NCBI GenBank assembly: GCA_009782515.1
Contig: WRIY01000011.1
Coordinates: 1-64,000 of the forward strand
Direction of reading: 5' to 3'
From: Eubacteriaceae bacterium
GTDB lineage: Bacteria > Bacillota > Clostridia > Eubacteriales > Anaerofustaceae
Length of the DNA: 64,000 nucleotides
Shown here: positions 25,596-34,912 of the stretch, piece after piece
How the letters are laid out: every line of letters starts with the position of its first letter
How positions within the stretch are numbered: position 1 is the first letter of the stretch
The notes under the pieces: model-generated
Told to the model about the DNA's origin: nothing
Databases searched by the model: none
What the model saw: only the letters and a program-made list of their open reading frames with translations
Program-made: the position numbers and the translations under genes

Positions 25596-26082
25596 TTGAT
25601 TCTCTTCTCCTTTATATTCCTCGATATTTCTTTCTATATTGTTAAAGCTGCCTCCTGCTTGTTATTATACACAAATATCATATAATAGTGATATATCAAT
25701 ATTTATACAAATATTGTGAATTTTGCATCAATTTTCATACTCGAAAGCTTGTGCATTTGACATCACAGTGCAAGCGCTGCTTAATGCGCACATGCCGTTA
25801 AGTGTGCAAATGCGGGATCTTAAGTGCACAGCTTTGCCTATCGTTGCTGCTTGCTAAACAGGCGAACCTTGTTCTCAAGATATTTTGTACACTAACATGG
25901 CAGCTGAGCCTTTCAGTGCAAAGCTACTATGAAAATAGTAGATTTTAATAAAAATTTATCAATTAATATAATGCAAAAGGCTACGAAACAACAAAAAGTA
26001 AAACTTTGTTTACTTTTGAATATTCTAATGTTACTATGAGTTTATCAGCAATTCATTCAATAATTAGGAGGGTAACTAATTC
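25596..26082. other. AT-rich intergenic region upstream of the first GPH carrier
   Basis: About 490 nt without a gene. It holds the divergent promoters of the secreted protein and the carrier. A TATAAT-like box lies near 25967 and a TTTACT ... TACTAT pair near 26010-26037. An AGGAGGG ribosome-binding site precedes the carrier start. No riboswitch recognised. Confidence 0.35.
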
Positions 26083-27492
26083 ATGGAGGAATCAAAATCA
26101 ACTGCTCAAGATACAAAAAAAGAAATATATAAGTATGCTATGTACGGCGTATTCTTGAGATTTGCTGCTATACCTGCATCATTTATGAACCTTAACTACA
26201 CTGACAATCTTATGATTGATGTAGCTACAGTCGGCAGTATTCTCCTCTTTGCCAGGATCGTTGACTTTATCTTCAGTTTTTTCGTTGGCCCAATTATGGA
26301 AAGCGCGTCGTTTAAAAACGGAAAATACATACCGTGGGTACAAATATCAAGGCCAATGCTCTATGTAGGGCTGCTCATATCATTCTTGCCATTTAAGCTT
26401 TCAACCGGCATGATGAGCATTGTAATTGTTGTTGGCTATTTGCTAACGCAAATTGCCTCAGGCTTAATGACTACAGTGCAATATGGAGCGCTTGGCCTAA
26501 TTGGCGCAGCAGACATGGACAAGCGCAACCAGATGAACATCGTCAGCGTGCGGCTTGGAACTGTCATCGGGGTTGTAACCTCATATACGACATCTTATGT
26601 TCGCAACTTCCTTGCAAGCATATTTGGCCAGCAGTACCAGTATTTTGTTGTGGCCATTATTTATGGCGCAGCGTACCTGGCAACTACAGGGCTAATGGTT
26701 TCATTGCTAAAGCCGTATGACGGCGTTAGCGCTGCCGGTGGGCCATCACGCCCAAGAGTTAAAATTTCTATTGGCGATATGGTTAAGGCTATCTTTACAA
26801 ACTCCCAGCTCCTGGTTAACTTCATTTCAGGGTTTATGTTCTTTACCGGAGCCTTTGCGCCTATGCAGATAGTAATGTATTATTACGTATACATTAGAAA
26901 TGATCCCCAACTTACCCTATATGCAACAGCGCAGACAGCAACTATGCTCTTCAGCCTTGCCACAACAGTAGTCGGCCCGGCAATCGGCCTTAAACTGGGC
27001 AGGCTAAAGGCAATGCTTTACGGACAGCTGCTAACAGCCATATCAGGGCTGCTAATGATTCTCTTTGGCAGCATAAGCATCTACGCGTTCATCGGGATAA
27101 ACATGTTCACAGGCCTTGCTACTTCGCTATACTCAGGGTTCGGTTTCAGCTACATAATTGACTGCGGAGAGTATGGCTACTGGAAGTCCGGTGTTGACAA
27201 CAGGGTTGTAGTCAATTCGCTTGGCAGCATTCCAATGAAAATTGCCCAGCTAATTGCCGGCACTGTTGCCCTATACGGCATGAGCATGATCGGATTCACA
27301 GCCGGTATGGAAGTAACAGATTCATTCACAAAGAACTTCATGGTTTTGTATGGAGGCATTCCCCTTGTATGCAATAGCATTGCATTTATCTGCAACCTTT
27401 TATTCTATAAAATTGATGACAAGGAAGCAGAGCTGTATGCCAGGGAAAATCGTGAAAGAGAAGCAGCGGCAGCAGCAGCTCTTGAATCATAG
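26083..27492 (+). CDS. MFS carrier of the GPH (MelB-like) type, copy 1
   Basis: 469-residue membrane carrier, about 12 helices. Features of the glycoside-pentoside-hexuronide:cation symporter family include RIVDFIFSFFVGPIMESASFKNGKYIPWV near the start (the D-x(6)-G-x(3)-D-like region of helix II) and CGEYGYWKSGVDNRVVVNS near the C-terminal half, which resembles the family's D-x-x-E-Y-x-x-x-K/R-T-G-x-R motif. AGGAGGG stands ahead of the start and a terminator behind it. Its place at the head of the URO-D island suggests that it imports the island's substrate, which need not be a sugar. Confidence 0.82.
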   Translation: MEESKSTAQDTKKEIYKYAMYGVFLRFAAIPASFMNLNYTDNLMIDVATVGSILLFARIVDFIFSFFVGPIMESASFKNGKYIPWVQISRPMLYVGLLISFLPFKLSTGMMSIVIVVGYLLTQIASGLMTTVQYGALGLIGAADMDKRNQMNIVSVRLGTVIGVVTSYTTSYVRNFLASIFGQQYQYFVVAIIYGAAYLATTGLMVSLLKPYDGVSAAGGPSRPRVKISIGDMVKAIFTNSQLLVNFISGFMFFTGAFAPMQIVMYYYVYIRNDPQLTLYATAQTATMLFSLATTVVGPAIGLKLGRLKAMLYGQLLTAISGLLMILFGSISIYAFIGINMFTGLATSLYSGFGFSYIIDCGEYGYWKSGVDNRVVVNSLGSIPMKIAQLIAGTVALYGMSMIGFTAGMEVTDSFTKNFMVLYGGIPLVCNSIAFICNLLFYKIDDKEAELYARENREREAAAAAALES

Positions 27493-27520
27493 TTAATGCA
27501 AAAACAAGTCTAGCATCTAT

Positions 27521-27552
27521 GGAGTGCATGCTTTAATGTTTGCACTCCTTTT
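27521..27552 (+). terminator. Terminator after GPH carrier 1
   Basis: GGAGTGCA (27521-27528) pairs with TGCACTCC (27541-27548), then TTTT. The next gene begins within a few bases, so its expression needs readthrough or its own promoter. Confidence 0.7.
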
Positions 27553-27555
27553 ATA

Positions 27556-28425
27556 ATGCCTGTAAAGGGGTTTATGGATCATAAAAACAGCAAGTGGGCA
27601 AAAGGAATTCTGGATCTGCAAAATGGGGATGGCACATGGGGCCTGTCATTTCATTCTTTGTCAGTGCCTTCGAAAAGGTATCCGCTGACTACAGAGCAGG
27701 CGCTTAGGCGGCTGTCTGTATTAGGGTTTGGCATTGATGATGCCCCTATAGCAAAGGCAGTCGAATATATGGGCTCATGCTTAAGGGGCGAGCGGATGAT
27801 GGATGGCTACTCGGAGAAAACACATGACTGGCCACTGTTCACAAAAATGATGCTCTCTACATGGATCAGGGTATTCGAGCCAAATAATAAGCTTGCAAAC
27901 GAGTTTGCCCAGCGCTGGGCGCGGGTTATAGAAAATGCTTTTGCCCATGGTGAGTATAGCCACAATGATTATGCTGATGCGTATAGCGATGAGTTTTGCT
28001 CTACGCCAAAAGGCGGAAGAGAGATTGATTTCTCAACTTTTTATCATACCTCTTTGCTGAAAGGGATGCTCAGCCCGAAAGCTGAATCAGCCATGCTTGA
28101 CTATCTTGTGCACCATAAGCGCGGGATATATTATATCTATAGCCATCAGATCGCAAAGCCTCCTGAGGTGTTTGCTTCGCTGGAAACAAGCAGGTATCTT
28201 GCTGCGCTTGAAATACTTTCTGGCTACAGCTTGGGAAAAGAGAAACTTAAGTTTGCCATAAGATGGATTCAAGGCAATAAAGAAGCCAACGGCCTTTGGG
28301 ATTTGGGCGCTACAGCAAACGATGGCGTATACTTCCCTCTTTCAGATTCATGGCGGAAAGCAGAAGACAGAAAAGCTGACTGCACAGAGCGCATACTTGC
28401 TTTGCTTGGCAAGTTGGGCGGATAG
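27556..28425 (+). CDS. Alpha-alpha-toroid (prenyltransferase/terpene cyclase-like) protein of unknown function
   Basis: 289 residues. Repeated helical segments with motifs such as LQNGDGTWGLSFHSL (27620s) and GNKEANGLWDLGA near the C-terminus resemble the QW-type repeats of prenyltransferase/squalene-cyclase alpha-alpha barrels. No DxDD or DCTAE catalytic motif is seen, so cyclase activity is unlikely. The start is uncertain: the ATG at 27556 has no ribosome-binding site, while that at 27574 has AAAGGGG very close to it. It lies between a carrier and convergent URO-D gene 1. Function unknown. Confidence 0.6.
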   Translation: MPVKGFMDHKNSKWAKGILDLQNGDGTWGLSFHSLSVPSKRYPLTTEQALRRLSVLGFGIDDAPIAKAVEYMGSCLRGERMMDGYSEKTHDWPLFTKMMLSTWIRVFEPNNKLANEFAQRWARVIENAFAHGEYSHNDYADAYSDEFCSTPKGGREIDFSTFYHTSLLKGMLSPKAESAMLDYLVHHKRGIYYIYSHQIAKPPEVFASLETSRYLAALEILSGYSLGKEKLKFAIRWIQGNKEANGLWDLGATANDGVYFPLSDSWRKAEDRKADCTERILALLGKLGG

Positions 28426-28484
28426 AAACAACATAGCGCAAAACCCCATTTCAAGCCTTATATCGCATGGCATCTTCTATGCAA

Positions 28485-28513
28485 AACCGCCTCTGAATTA
28501 TTCAGAGGCGATT
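28485..28513 (-). terminator. Terminator between convergent genes
   Basis: CGCCTCTGAA (28488-28497) pairs perfectly with TTCAGAGGCG (28501-28510) over a 3-nt loop. On the minus strand GGTTTTGC follows, so it probably ends URO-D gene 1 transcripts. Confidence 0.6.
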
Positions 28514-28593
28514 TCACCAGCCAAAATTTATAAGCGTTCCCTGCGTTCGGCTTGCTTAAACGCCAGCCGTGTTATCCATCAAAGCAGGATGCG

Positions 28594-29592
28594 CTATTGA
28601 TAGTAAGTGTACCTTAGCTTCTCAAACTCGTCTTTAACCCACTCAGCCCTCATTTGGGCAACAGGGCTGTCATCTCCAAGTATTGCCCCTGCGAATGTCC
28701 AGGCATAGCCGCCGCCAGGAGCCAATATATCAAGCCTGTCTTTGACATAAGCGCGGACTTCCTCTTCAGTAAGGTCAAATTTTGATGAAAGAGGGGTAGA
28801 GGTGAATGCTCCGCCAAGAGCAAGGCGAGTTCCAAACTTCTCCTTGTGGGCAACAACATCATTTGACAATTGCACTGGCTCCCACAAAGTAACGCCCATA
28901 TCAGCCAGATCATCGCAGAACAGCTCAAAGTGCCCGCAGTTATGGTGCACAACAGGTATGCCTGCATCAACAAACACCTTCGCATAGCGCCTCCATGACG
29001 GCGCAAAAAGTTCCCTGAAGGTTTCCAAAGACACGAACGGATCGCGCTCATGGGCAATATCATCGCCAAATGAGCCGTAATCAGGCTTGTAGTATTGAAC
29101 GTATTTCTCTGCATTAGCCACAGCAAAGTCAGTCAGGTACTCCATGAGCGCCTTAACTTCCTCAGGCTCTTCATAGCATGCAATCAAGCCATTTGTAAAT
29201 CCCATAAAAGACATAAGAGATTGGAACCAGCCTACGCCAGGCCCTGTCCCTCCGCCTACGGGCAGCTCAGGATCTCGTGCTTCACTATCCTTTTTTGCAG
29301 CTTCTTCCCAATCAATGTTTGAATAATCCGGTACTTTAATGACATCGCGCCAATCTCTGATATCATCGAGAATAAAGTCGCCTGGTTTCGGGAGTGCAGC
29401 TTGAAACGCGCTGTTATCGATTACCCATTCGACGCCAAAGTAGTCTTTGCCTGTTCCGTCAGGATTGCTCCTGCCTCTAGTAAAAGAGGGAGAGCCATTC
29501 ATTCCCCAAAATAGGGAGTATGTCGGAATTGCCTCTGGGATCTGCTTGTTAAGCAGCAGCATGAGGTTTTCCTTGTTGGACAGCTTAGCCAT
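28594..29592 (-). CDS. URO-D/MtaA-superfamily protein 1
   Basis: 332 residues of the uroporphyrinogen decarboxylase superfamily, which also holds the corrinoid-dependent methyltransferases MtaA, MtbA and CmuA. Shared marks are NKENLMLLLNKQIPEAIP at the start, LPKPGDFILDDIRDWRDVIK, and SFGDDIAHERDPFVSLETFRE. The HNCG at 217-220 corresponds to the HxC zinc site of methylcobamide:CoM methyltransferases; true URO-D enzymes lack it. The third zinc ligand, a Cys near the C-terminus in MtbA, is not apparent (AWTFAGAILGDD there). GGAGG precedes the start. Divergent from URO-D gene 2 and probably co-regulated. Substrate unknown. Confidence 0.85.
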   Translation of the reverse strand: MAKLSNKENLMLLLNKQIPEAIPTYSLFWGMNGSPSFTRGRSNPDGTGKDYFGVEWVIDNSAFQAALPKPGDFILDDIRDWRDVIKVPDYSNIDWEEAAKKDSEARDPELPVGGGTGPGVGWFQSLMSFMGFTNGLIACYEEPEEVKALMEYLTDFAVANAEKYVQYYKPDYGSFGDDIAHERDPFVSLETFRELFAPSWRRYAKVFVDAGIPVVHHNCGHFELFCDDLADMGVTLWEPVQLSNDVVAHKEKFGTRLALGGAFTSTPLSSKFDLTEEEVRAYVKDRLDILAPGGGYAWTFAGAILGDDSPVAQMRAEWVKDEFEKLRYTYYQ

Positions 29593-29751
29593 TGCTAACC
29601 TCCGTGTTTGAAATATACGTGCTTTCCTGCCATAATCTTAGCATTTTCTAGGAATAATGCAACATTGCATTGCAAAGCAGCGATTGCGCCAGCCGCATAT
29701 TTTTTGCACAATATTGCAGCATTCCTTTTTGAGCCACTGCTGCATGCATTG

Positions 29752-29760
29752 TGCTATAAT
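29752..29760 (+). promoter_or_regulatory. Extended -10 promoter of URO-D gene 2
   Basis: TGCTATAAT (TGn plus consensus TATAAT), 73 nt upstream of the gene start. No good -35 lies at 17 nt, as is usual for extended -10 promoters. The same GTGCTATAAT string occurs at the thrC promoter. Confidence 0.55.
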
Positions 29761-29832
29761 TAATATGGCAATAAAAGGAACTGCAAGCTGGATTTTTAGA
29801 TGCTGTTCAATAGAGAAAAATTAGGAGATAAT

Positions 29833-30879
29833 ATGGCAAAACTATCACTTAAAGAGAACTACCTGAGATTGTCAAGAGGCGAAATGCCTGACTATGTGCC
29901 AACGTGGCGTTTGGGCATGAGGATACGGACATCGCCTGCATGGAATGTAACCCCATCGATTCTTCCGGGTATGATGGGCCCGCCGCCTTCAGAAGATGGC
30001 AGCCCAAGAGTGGAGTGGACTGATGCATGGGGCATAACAAGGACAGCTGTTGAAGAAGTAGGCATGGCCGGGCTTCCGAAGCCCGGGCACTTTATCCTCG
30101 ACGATGTCACTAAATGGGACAAGGTTGTTAAATGGCCTGAATATCCGGAGGGCTTTAACACTGTTGATTGGGAAGCTATGGCCAAAGAGGACATGAAAGA
30201 CATAAACAGGGACGAGGTTGGGGTTGTTACGTCTGGGGCTTTCGGGCCTTTTACTACGCTGATTAACTACATGGGCTTTACAGAGGGGCTTTGCGCACTG
30301 CTTGAAGAGCCTGAATCAGTCAAAGAGATGCTCAACAACATATGCGACTATTACATGCCTATTGTAGAAAAGACCACTGAGTATTATCAGCCGGATATAT
30401 TCAGCATGTTTGATGACACAGCTGCAAAATATGCCCCATTCTTTTCAGTTGAAGTGTACAAAGACATCTTTAAGCCTATTTACACGCGCCTCACTCAGCC
30501 AGCCAACGATCGCGGCATACCTATCCAGTTCCACAATTGCGGCAGAGCCGAAGATTTTGTGCCTGACATGATTGATTTTGGCGTCAAGTACTGGGATCCG
30601 GCACAAACCTCAAATGATCTGCTTCAAGTGAAGGAAGACTTCAAGGGCCAAATTGCTGTTTGTGGCGGATTTGACTTTGTGCCTGAAGTAGGCAGAGACA
30701 CTACAGAAGAGGAAATTCGCGAATTTGTCCGCGGCGTTATTAACAAGTACGCGCCAGGAGGGGGATTCGCATTTTGCGGCGGAGTTACAGGCAGAGCTGG
30801 CGATGCTGCAAAAACACAGCAGCTAAATGATTGGGTTCTCGATGAAGTCGATACCTATGGTGAAAGCTTTTATAAATAG
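29833..30879 (+). CDS. URO-D/MtaA-superfamily protein 2
   Basis: 348 residues from the ATG preceded by TTAGGAG. KENYLRLSRGEMPDYVPTW, LPKPGHFILDDVTKWDKVVK, YMGFTEGLCALLEEPESV, MFDDTAAKYAPFFSVEVYKD and HNCG (234-237) place it in the same group as the other copies. It is a close paralogue of URO-D gene 4 (well over two thirds identical by eye, with long identical blocks). It alone has a Cys in the C-terminal glycine-rich loop (FAFCGGVTG), possibly a zinc ligand. A strong terminator follows, so it is monocistronic. Methyl transfer is the likeliest chemistry, not proven. Confidence 0.85.
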   Translation: MAKLSLKENYLRLSRGEMPDYVPTWRLGMRIRTSPAWNVTPSILPGMMGPPPSEDGSPRVEWTDAWGITRTAVEEVGMAGLPKPGHFILDDVTKWDKVVKWPEYPEGFNTVDWEAMAKEDMKDINRDEVGVVTSGAFGPFTTLINYMGFTEGLCALLEEPESVKEMLNNICDYYMPIVEKTTEYYQPDIFSMFDDTAAKYAPFFSVEVYKDIFKPIYTRLTQPANDRGIPIQFHNCGRAEDFVPDMIDFGVKYWDPAQTSNDLLQVKEDFKGQIAVCGGFDFVPEVGRDTTEEEIREFVRGVINKYAPGGGFAFCGGVTGRAGDAAKTQQLNDWVLDEVDTYGESFYK

Positions 30880-30893
30880 CTTAGGCTGCGAAG

Positions 30894-30927
30894 GGATATT
30901 GCCGGCATTGGCAATATCCTTTTTTTT
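30894..30927 (+). terminator. Strong terminator after URO-D gene 2
   Basis: GGATATTGCC (30894-30903) pairs perfectly with GGCAATATCC (30910-30919), followed by eight T. Confidence 0.9.
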
Positions 30928-31229
30928 GCCTGAGATGCTGCTGCGCAGCGCCAGCACAACCGCAGGCAGATATTTAGGAATTTCGAATATTCAAAAAGCG
31001 GGTGTTACAGGCGCAAAACAGGGTGTTAGCCTATTATGCCTCTTTTACAAAAGCGCTATCTGCCGAACACTATGCTATAGCCAAGCTTCTTAATGATATT
31101 TTAATTAAAACTATATGAACAGTGAAGTTTTACTTAATAACGCATATTATAGCCTTTTGCTATTGAAAATTGTTTGTATAGAGCGCATGATTAGCAAAAA
31201 CTCGCCATATATGTAAATTTAATGCAAAC

Positions 31230-31258
31230 TTGAATATTTTGGGCACTCATGGTATTAT
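31230..31258 (+). promoter_or_regulatory. Promoter of GPH carrier 2 with a long leader
   Basis: -35 TTGAAT (31230-31235), 17-nt spacer, -10 TATTAT (31253-31258). If used, it gives an untranslated leader of about 430 nt before the start at 31695. The leader (31265-31694) contains no gene and matches no riboswitch that I recognise. Confidence 0.5.
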
Positions 31259-31694
31259 ATAAACGATCACTAGAATAATACATGCAAAAAGCTAATATAG
31301 GCCCTTTCTTTAAGGGCAAATGCTGTTTATATACTATATTTGGGCTGCAAAGGTCGAAAAGCAGCTTTCATGTGCAAATGAGATTTGCGCAAGCTATGTA
31401 GGCCTGCAAAGATTTGCACTGTAACTGAACATAAAAACAATAAAAAATGTAAACGAATTCACTGACTTAAAATATCGAAAGTCTACATATATTTAGATTA
31501 AGAATGCACAACGGCATTACTGGTTTTGCAGCGCAGATATGTTCGAGCCGTCTGCCATGCAATGCATAGCAGCAGCAACATATCCAAAGAAATTTATTAC
31601 ATAATAACACTAAAGCGCTGCTAGATAGCCAGCCATAGAGGGGAGACGCAAAAGCCACCAGTGCATGCTTATAATAAAACTTGGAGGTTGCGAA

Positions 31695-33206
31695 ATGACT
31701 GACTCTGCATCAATGCAGAAAACCATGCCCAAGAGCTTCCCTTATTTATGGATGTTTCATAGCGCTGGGCAAATGTTTGGCTTAATGGTAGCCATGCAGT
31801 TTATGAATTTATTTTGGCAGAATTCTATAGGCTTGACTCCCGCATTTATTGCTACATTCTTAACAATAGCCCGAAGCATTGACTTATTTATGTCAATAAT
31901 CGCTGGGCCTATCGTACAAAAAACTAATACAAAAATGGGACAATTCAGGCCTTGGGTTCTCGGAAGCGCAATTGTGGTCCAAATAGGCGTTGTCCTAATG
32001 TTTATCAACCCGAATATTCCCAATACAGCTAAGGGAATAATCGCCGGTTTAGGCTATCTGTTGCAAAATGCTCCAATGAACTTCTTTGTTGCAGCAAACA
32101 ATGGCATCATGGCCAAGGTTGTCGGAGCTGACATGGAAGGCCGCAGGACAGTTCAAATGCGCAGCATGCAAGGCACCAATGCAAGCAGCATCATTATCAA
32201 TGCTACTATGCTGCCCCTTATTACTTACTTCAACCAAAGATTCGATCCAATGGGCTATCTGATCGTTGCAGTCATCTTTGGGGCTTTGTGGATAGTTTCA
32301 ACAACACTGGTCTTCATAATGACCAAAGACTACGATGAGTATATTCCAGGCATGGTTGCTGCCAATACGCCTAAACTTTCTGAAATATATAAAGATGTTA
32401 TCAAAAATAGCCAAATTTGGGTGCTATTTATCCAGAACCTCATAACAATGGTTACCATGTTCGCAATTGGCGCGCTGAATATGTATTACTGGATGTATTC
32501 TGTTGGCGATATGAAATTCCAGCCAATTGCTGCAACTCTTGCATCAGTCACTGGATTGATCGCCTCATTCACAATTGCTCCAATAGGCAGAAAGCTAAAG
32601 AAAAAGAATGCTGTGCTTATAGCTACTGGATGGAGTATTTTGTGCAGCGTTGCGCATGGCTTCTTTTCGCATGGCCAGCCTTATGTATACATGGTAATAG
32701 CAACATTGTCATCACTGGGCATGGGGCTTTCGCAAAGCGTTGGAATCACTTTATGGCTGGATGCTGCCGAAAAGCAGCTGTATGAAACTGGAATCGACAC
32801 AAGAGCAGCTACAATGTCTGTCTCTAGCATCGGCATGAAGATAGCAATGGTTGCAGCAGCTCCAATTACGCCGTATCTGTTTAAAATGATCGGCTTTATC
32901 CAGGATTTCGATGAAAACACCGGAGCATTGTTAGGAACCAGAGTCCTTTATCCGGAAAGAATAGCTAAAGTTTGGTTCTGGACATCTGCTGCCATATCTG
33001 CTGTTTCGCTGGCAATATTCTTCTTCGGCTATACAATCACCGATGAAGAAGCAGCAATGTATGCAACTGAAAACCAAAAGAGAATGATGGAAAGAATGGG
33101 TGCTATGGGTGGCCCTGGCCCAGGCGGGCCTCCTCCAGGCGGTCCAGGCGGCCCTCCTCCGGGTGGACCTTCTCCAGGTGCTGCTGAAGAAGAGGAAGAA
33201 GCATAA
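31695..33206 (+). CDS. MFS carrier of the GPH (MelB-like) type, copy 2
   Basis: 503 residues from the ATG preceded by TTGGAGG; about 12 helices. RSIDLFMSIIAGPIVQKTNTKMGQFRPWV matches the helix II region of GPH carriers, and the family is the same as copy 1 at 26 kb. Unusually, after the last helix the protein carries a tail of some 30 Gly and Pro residues (GGPGPGGPPPGG-type) ending in EEEEEA, which no transport function needs. A terminator follows, then an insertion sequence. Likely imports a substrate of the neighbouring URO-D-like enzymes; the solute is unknown. Confidence 0.82.
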   Translation: MTDSASMQKTMPKSFPYLWMFHSAGQMFGLMVAMQFMNLFWQNSIGLTPAFIATFLTIARSIDLFMSIIAGPIVQKTNTKMGQFRPWVLGSAIVVQIGVVLMFINPNIPNTAKGIIAGLGYLLQNAPMNFFVAANNGIMAKVVGADMEGRRTVQMRSMQGTNASSIIINATMLPLITYFNQRFDPMGYLIVAVIFGALWIVSTTLVFIMTKDYDEYIPGMVAANTPKLSEIYKDVIKNSQIWVLFIQNLITMVTMFAIGALNMYYWMYSVGDMKFQPIAATLASVTGLIASFTIAPIGRKLKKKNAVLIATGWSILCSVAHGFFSHGQPYVYMVIATLSSLGMGLSQSVGITLWLDAAEKQLYETGIDTRAATMSVSSIGMKIAMVAAAPITPYLFKMIGFIQDFDENTGALLGTRVLYPERIAKVWFWTSAAISAVSLAIFFFGYTITDEEAAMYATENQKRMMERMGAMGGPGPGGPPPGGPGGPPPGGPSPGAAEEEEEA

Positions 33207-33243
33207 GCTAAGCAATTTCTCAGATTCATAAAATAACATGGAG

Positions 33244-33277
33244 AGCTTCAAGCATGCGTTGGTGCTTGAAGCTTTTT
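33244..33277 (+). terminator. Terminator after GPH carrier 2
   Basis: AGCTTCAAGCA (33244-33254) pairs perfectly with TGCTTGAAGCT (33263-33273), then TTTT. The insertion sequence begins only about 10 nt further on. Confidence 0.85.
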
Positions 33278-33286
33278 AATTTGAGT

Positions 33287-34905
33287 CTTAACAGTCCAAA
33301 GTTTTCTAGGCACAAATTGCTAAGCAGCCTTCTTTTTCAAGCTTTTGCCCTGCTTGCTTTTGATATAGCCCATTATTGGCAGATAGCTGAAGTTTTCGAT
33401 GTCTATAAGAATGCGCCTTCCCATATATTCTGCAATAGTTGCCTCTGAGGGGCACTTTTTGCTTGGCGTTCGCATCCAGCGAAGCTCCTCTTTGCTCCAG
33501 TCAAGGCTTAGCGAGGCCATTTGCATCAGCCCCATCGCAATAGCTGAGATCTGGGCAAACGCCTCTGTCGCCTTCAGCGCGCTTCTTATCGCTTCCCTTG
33601 CTTTTGGATCTGATGTTTCTTCAAGCTCTTTGTCTGCGTCTTTGTTCTTGCCAAAACGGCTGATCTTTGGCATGGCCTTTGACCAAAAATGGCTGCTGAA
33701 AGCATATATTGATTGCTTAAGAACTTTGAAGCTTAACTCAATTTTAAACCTGAGGCTGAACATTTCTATTATCTCTTCAGCGCTTAGGCCCAGATCCGTG
33801 CATGCAAGTGCCATCACGCTGCCGCCCTCAGGCTTTAGCAGCACAAAGCGCAGCTTTTGCCAAAGCCCGTTTCCCCAAAGCAGGTCGGCGCTGTAGTATT
33901 CAGCCCTTCTGAGGCTGCCATAGATATAGACTGTTGTTTTCCTCAACTCGCCTGCCTTCGTTTCAAAAAGCTCAGCCAGCTTAACTTTGGCGCCTTTCTT
34001 TCTTTGCCTGCCCGTTGGATCCGCGTAGCCGACAGTGTTCATCTTCGCGCGCATTATAGCGCTGATCCACCCCGGGCTGTTCGCCAGCTCCTTCAGGCCC
34101 GGCGCGCTCAAATATGCCCTGTCCATCACAAGGGCGCACTTTTCGCCCATGCACTGTGCGCACTTTACAGCGTCCCTGAAAGCCATCACAACAGAGCTTA
34201 GGGGCCTTTGGGCATCCCCATCGCCGCCCCAATCTGCCATGCCCTTTTGCCCAGATCGAACAGAGATTGAAACGACAGCGCAGAATTGCTGAAAGCAGTT
34301 TCCGATAATAAGCCCTACAGCCCCGTACAGGCGGCCAAGGCCAATTTGCGCTGCCTTGCCGCCGGTCTTTAGCGCAATCTTTTGCGCGCCCGGCATTTTG
34401 GCACCCTCACTGGCTGCCTTTACATCGTCGGCAGCAAGAACGGGCATGCCGTGCAGCCTGTAGGCCAAAGGCTTGAGGGCTGCGGCCCATGGGCCGTGCA
34501 TCCTGCTGGCATCCCAGGAGCTAGCATGAAAAAAGAGCACAAGGCTTGTATATGCATCTGGCGCGAGCATAAGGGCCCGGGCAATGCTTGTCGCCCCAAG
34601 GCTGTCAGGCCTGCATGCAATGCCGATCACTGCGATGCAGAACCCATGGTGCAGCTCGCTGCCAGCTGAAAGCAGCCTCCCGTGAAAAACAATTTCTGAA
34701 TCTCAATAATATATCATTGGCCATATCCCACATAACTGCAGCCTGTCGCTTTTTTGCCTGCATGTGCTATACTGTTGTTAAATAGCTTTTGGCAATTTAG
34801 CTTCCCCTTCGCTTATTTCAACTTAAAGGGTAAACCATTTTGCCATCAAAAGCTATCTTTTATTGGCTTAAATAGCAGAATTATGTAGAACTTTGGACTC
34901 TCAAG
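33287..34905 (-). mobile_element. Complete 1,619-bp insertion sequence (IS4 superfamily) with 7-bp target duplication
   Basis: Terminal inverted repeats: CTTAACAGTCCAAAG at 33287-33301 and, reading inwards from the right end (34905), CTTGAGAGTCCAAAG; 13 of 15 bases match. They are flanked by identical 7-bp direct repeats TTTGAGT at 33280-33286 and 34906-34912, the target-site duplication. One transposase gene fills the inside on the minus strand. The perfect duplication indicates a fairly recent insertion. Size and duplication length resemble IS1634-like or related IS4-superfamily groups. Confidence 0.88.
33320..34630 (-). CDS. DDE transposase, IS4 superfamily
   Basis: 436 residues, RNase H-fold transposase. 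Acidic residues: Asp68/Asp69 in VLAADDVKAAS, Asp170 in VMDRAYLSAPG, and Glu298 in LRFKIELSFKVLKQ. The last forms the R-x3-E-x6-K part of the YREK signature (Arg294, Glu298, Lys305), with Phe291 where the Tyr usually is. The start is GTG; upstream the frame stays open about 24 codons without a better start. Ends 33 nt inside the left inverted repeat. No frameshift, so it may be active. Confidence 0.88.
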   Translation of the reverse strand: MIGIACRPDSLGATSIARALMLAPDAYTSLVLFFHASSWDASRMHGPWAAALKPLAYRLHGMPVLAADDVKAASEGAKMPGAQKIALKTGGKAAQIGLGRLYGAVGLIIGNCFQQFCAVVSISVRSGQKGMADWGGDGDAQRPLSSVVMAFRDAVKCAQCMGEKCALVMDRAYLSAPGLKELANSPGWISAIMRAKMNTVGYADPTGRQRKKGAKVKLAELFETKAGELRKTTVYIYGSLRRAEYYSADLLWGNGLWQKLRFVLLKPEGGSVMALACTDLGLSAEEIIEMFSLRFKIELSFKVLKQSIYAFSSHFWSKAMPKISRFGKNKDADKELEETSDPKAREAIRSALKATEAFAQISAIAMGLMQMASLSLDWSKEELRWMRTPSKKCPSEATIAEYMGRRILIDIENFSYLPIMGYIKSKQGKSLKKKAA

Positions 34906-34912
34906 TTTGAGT

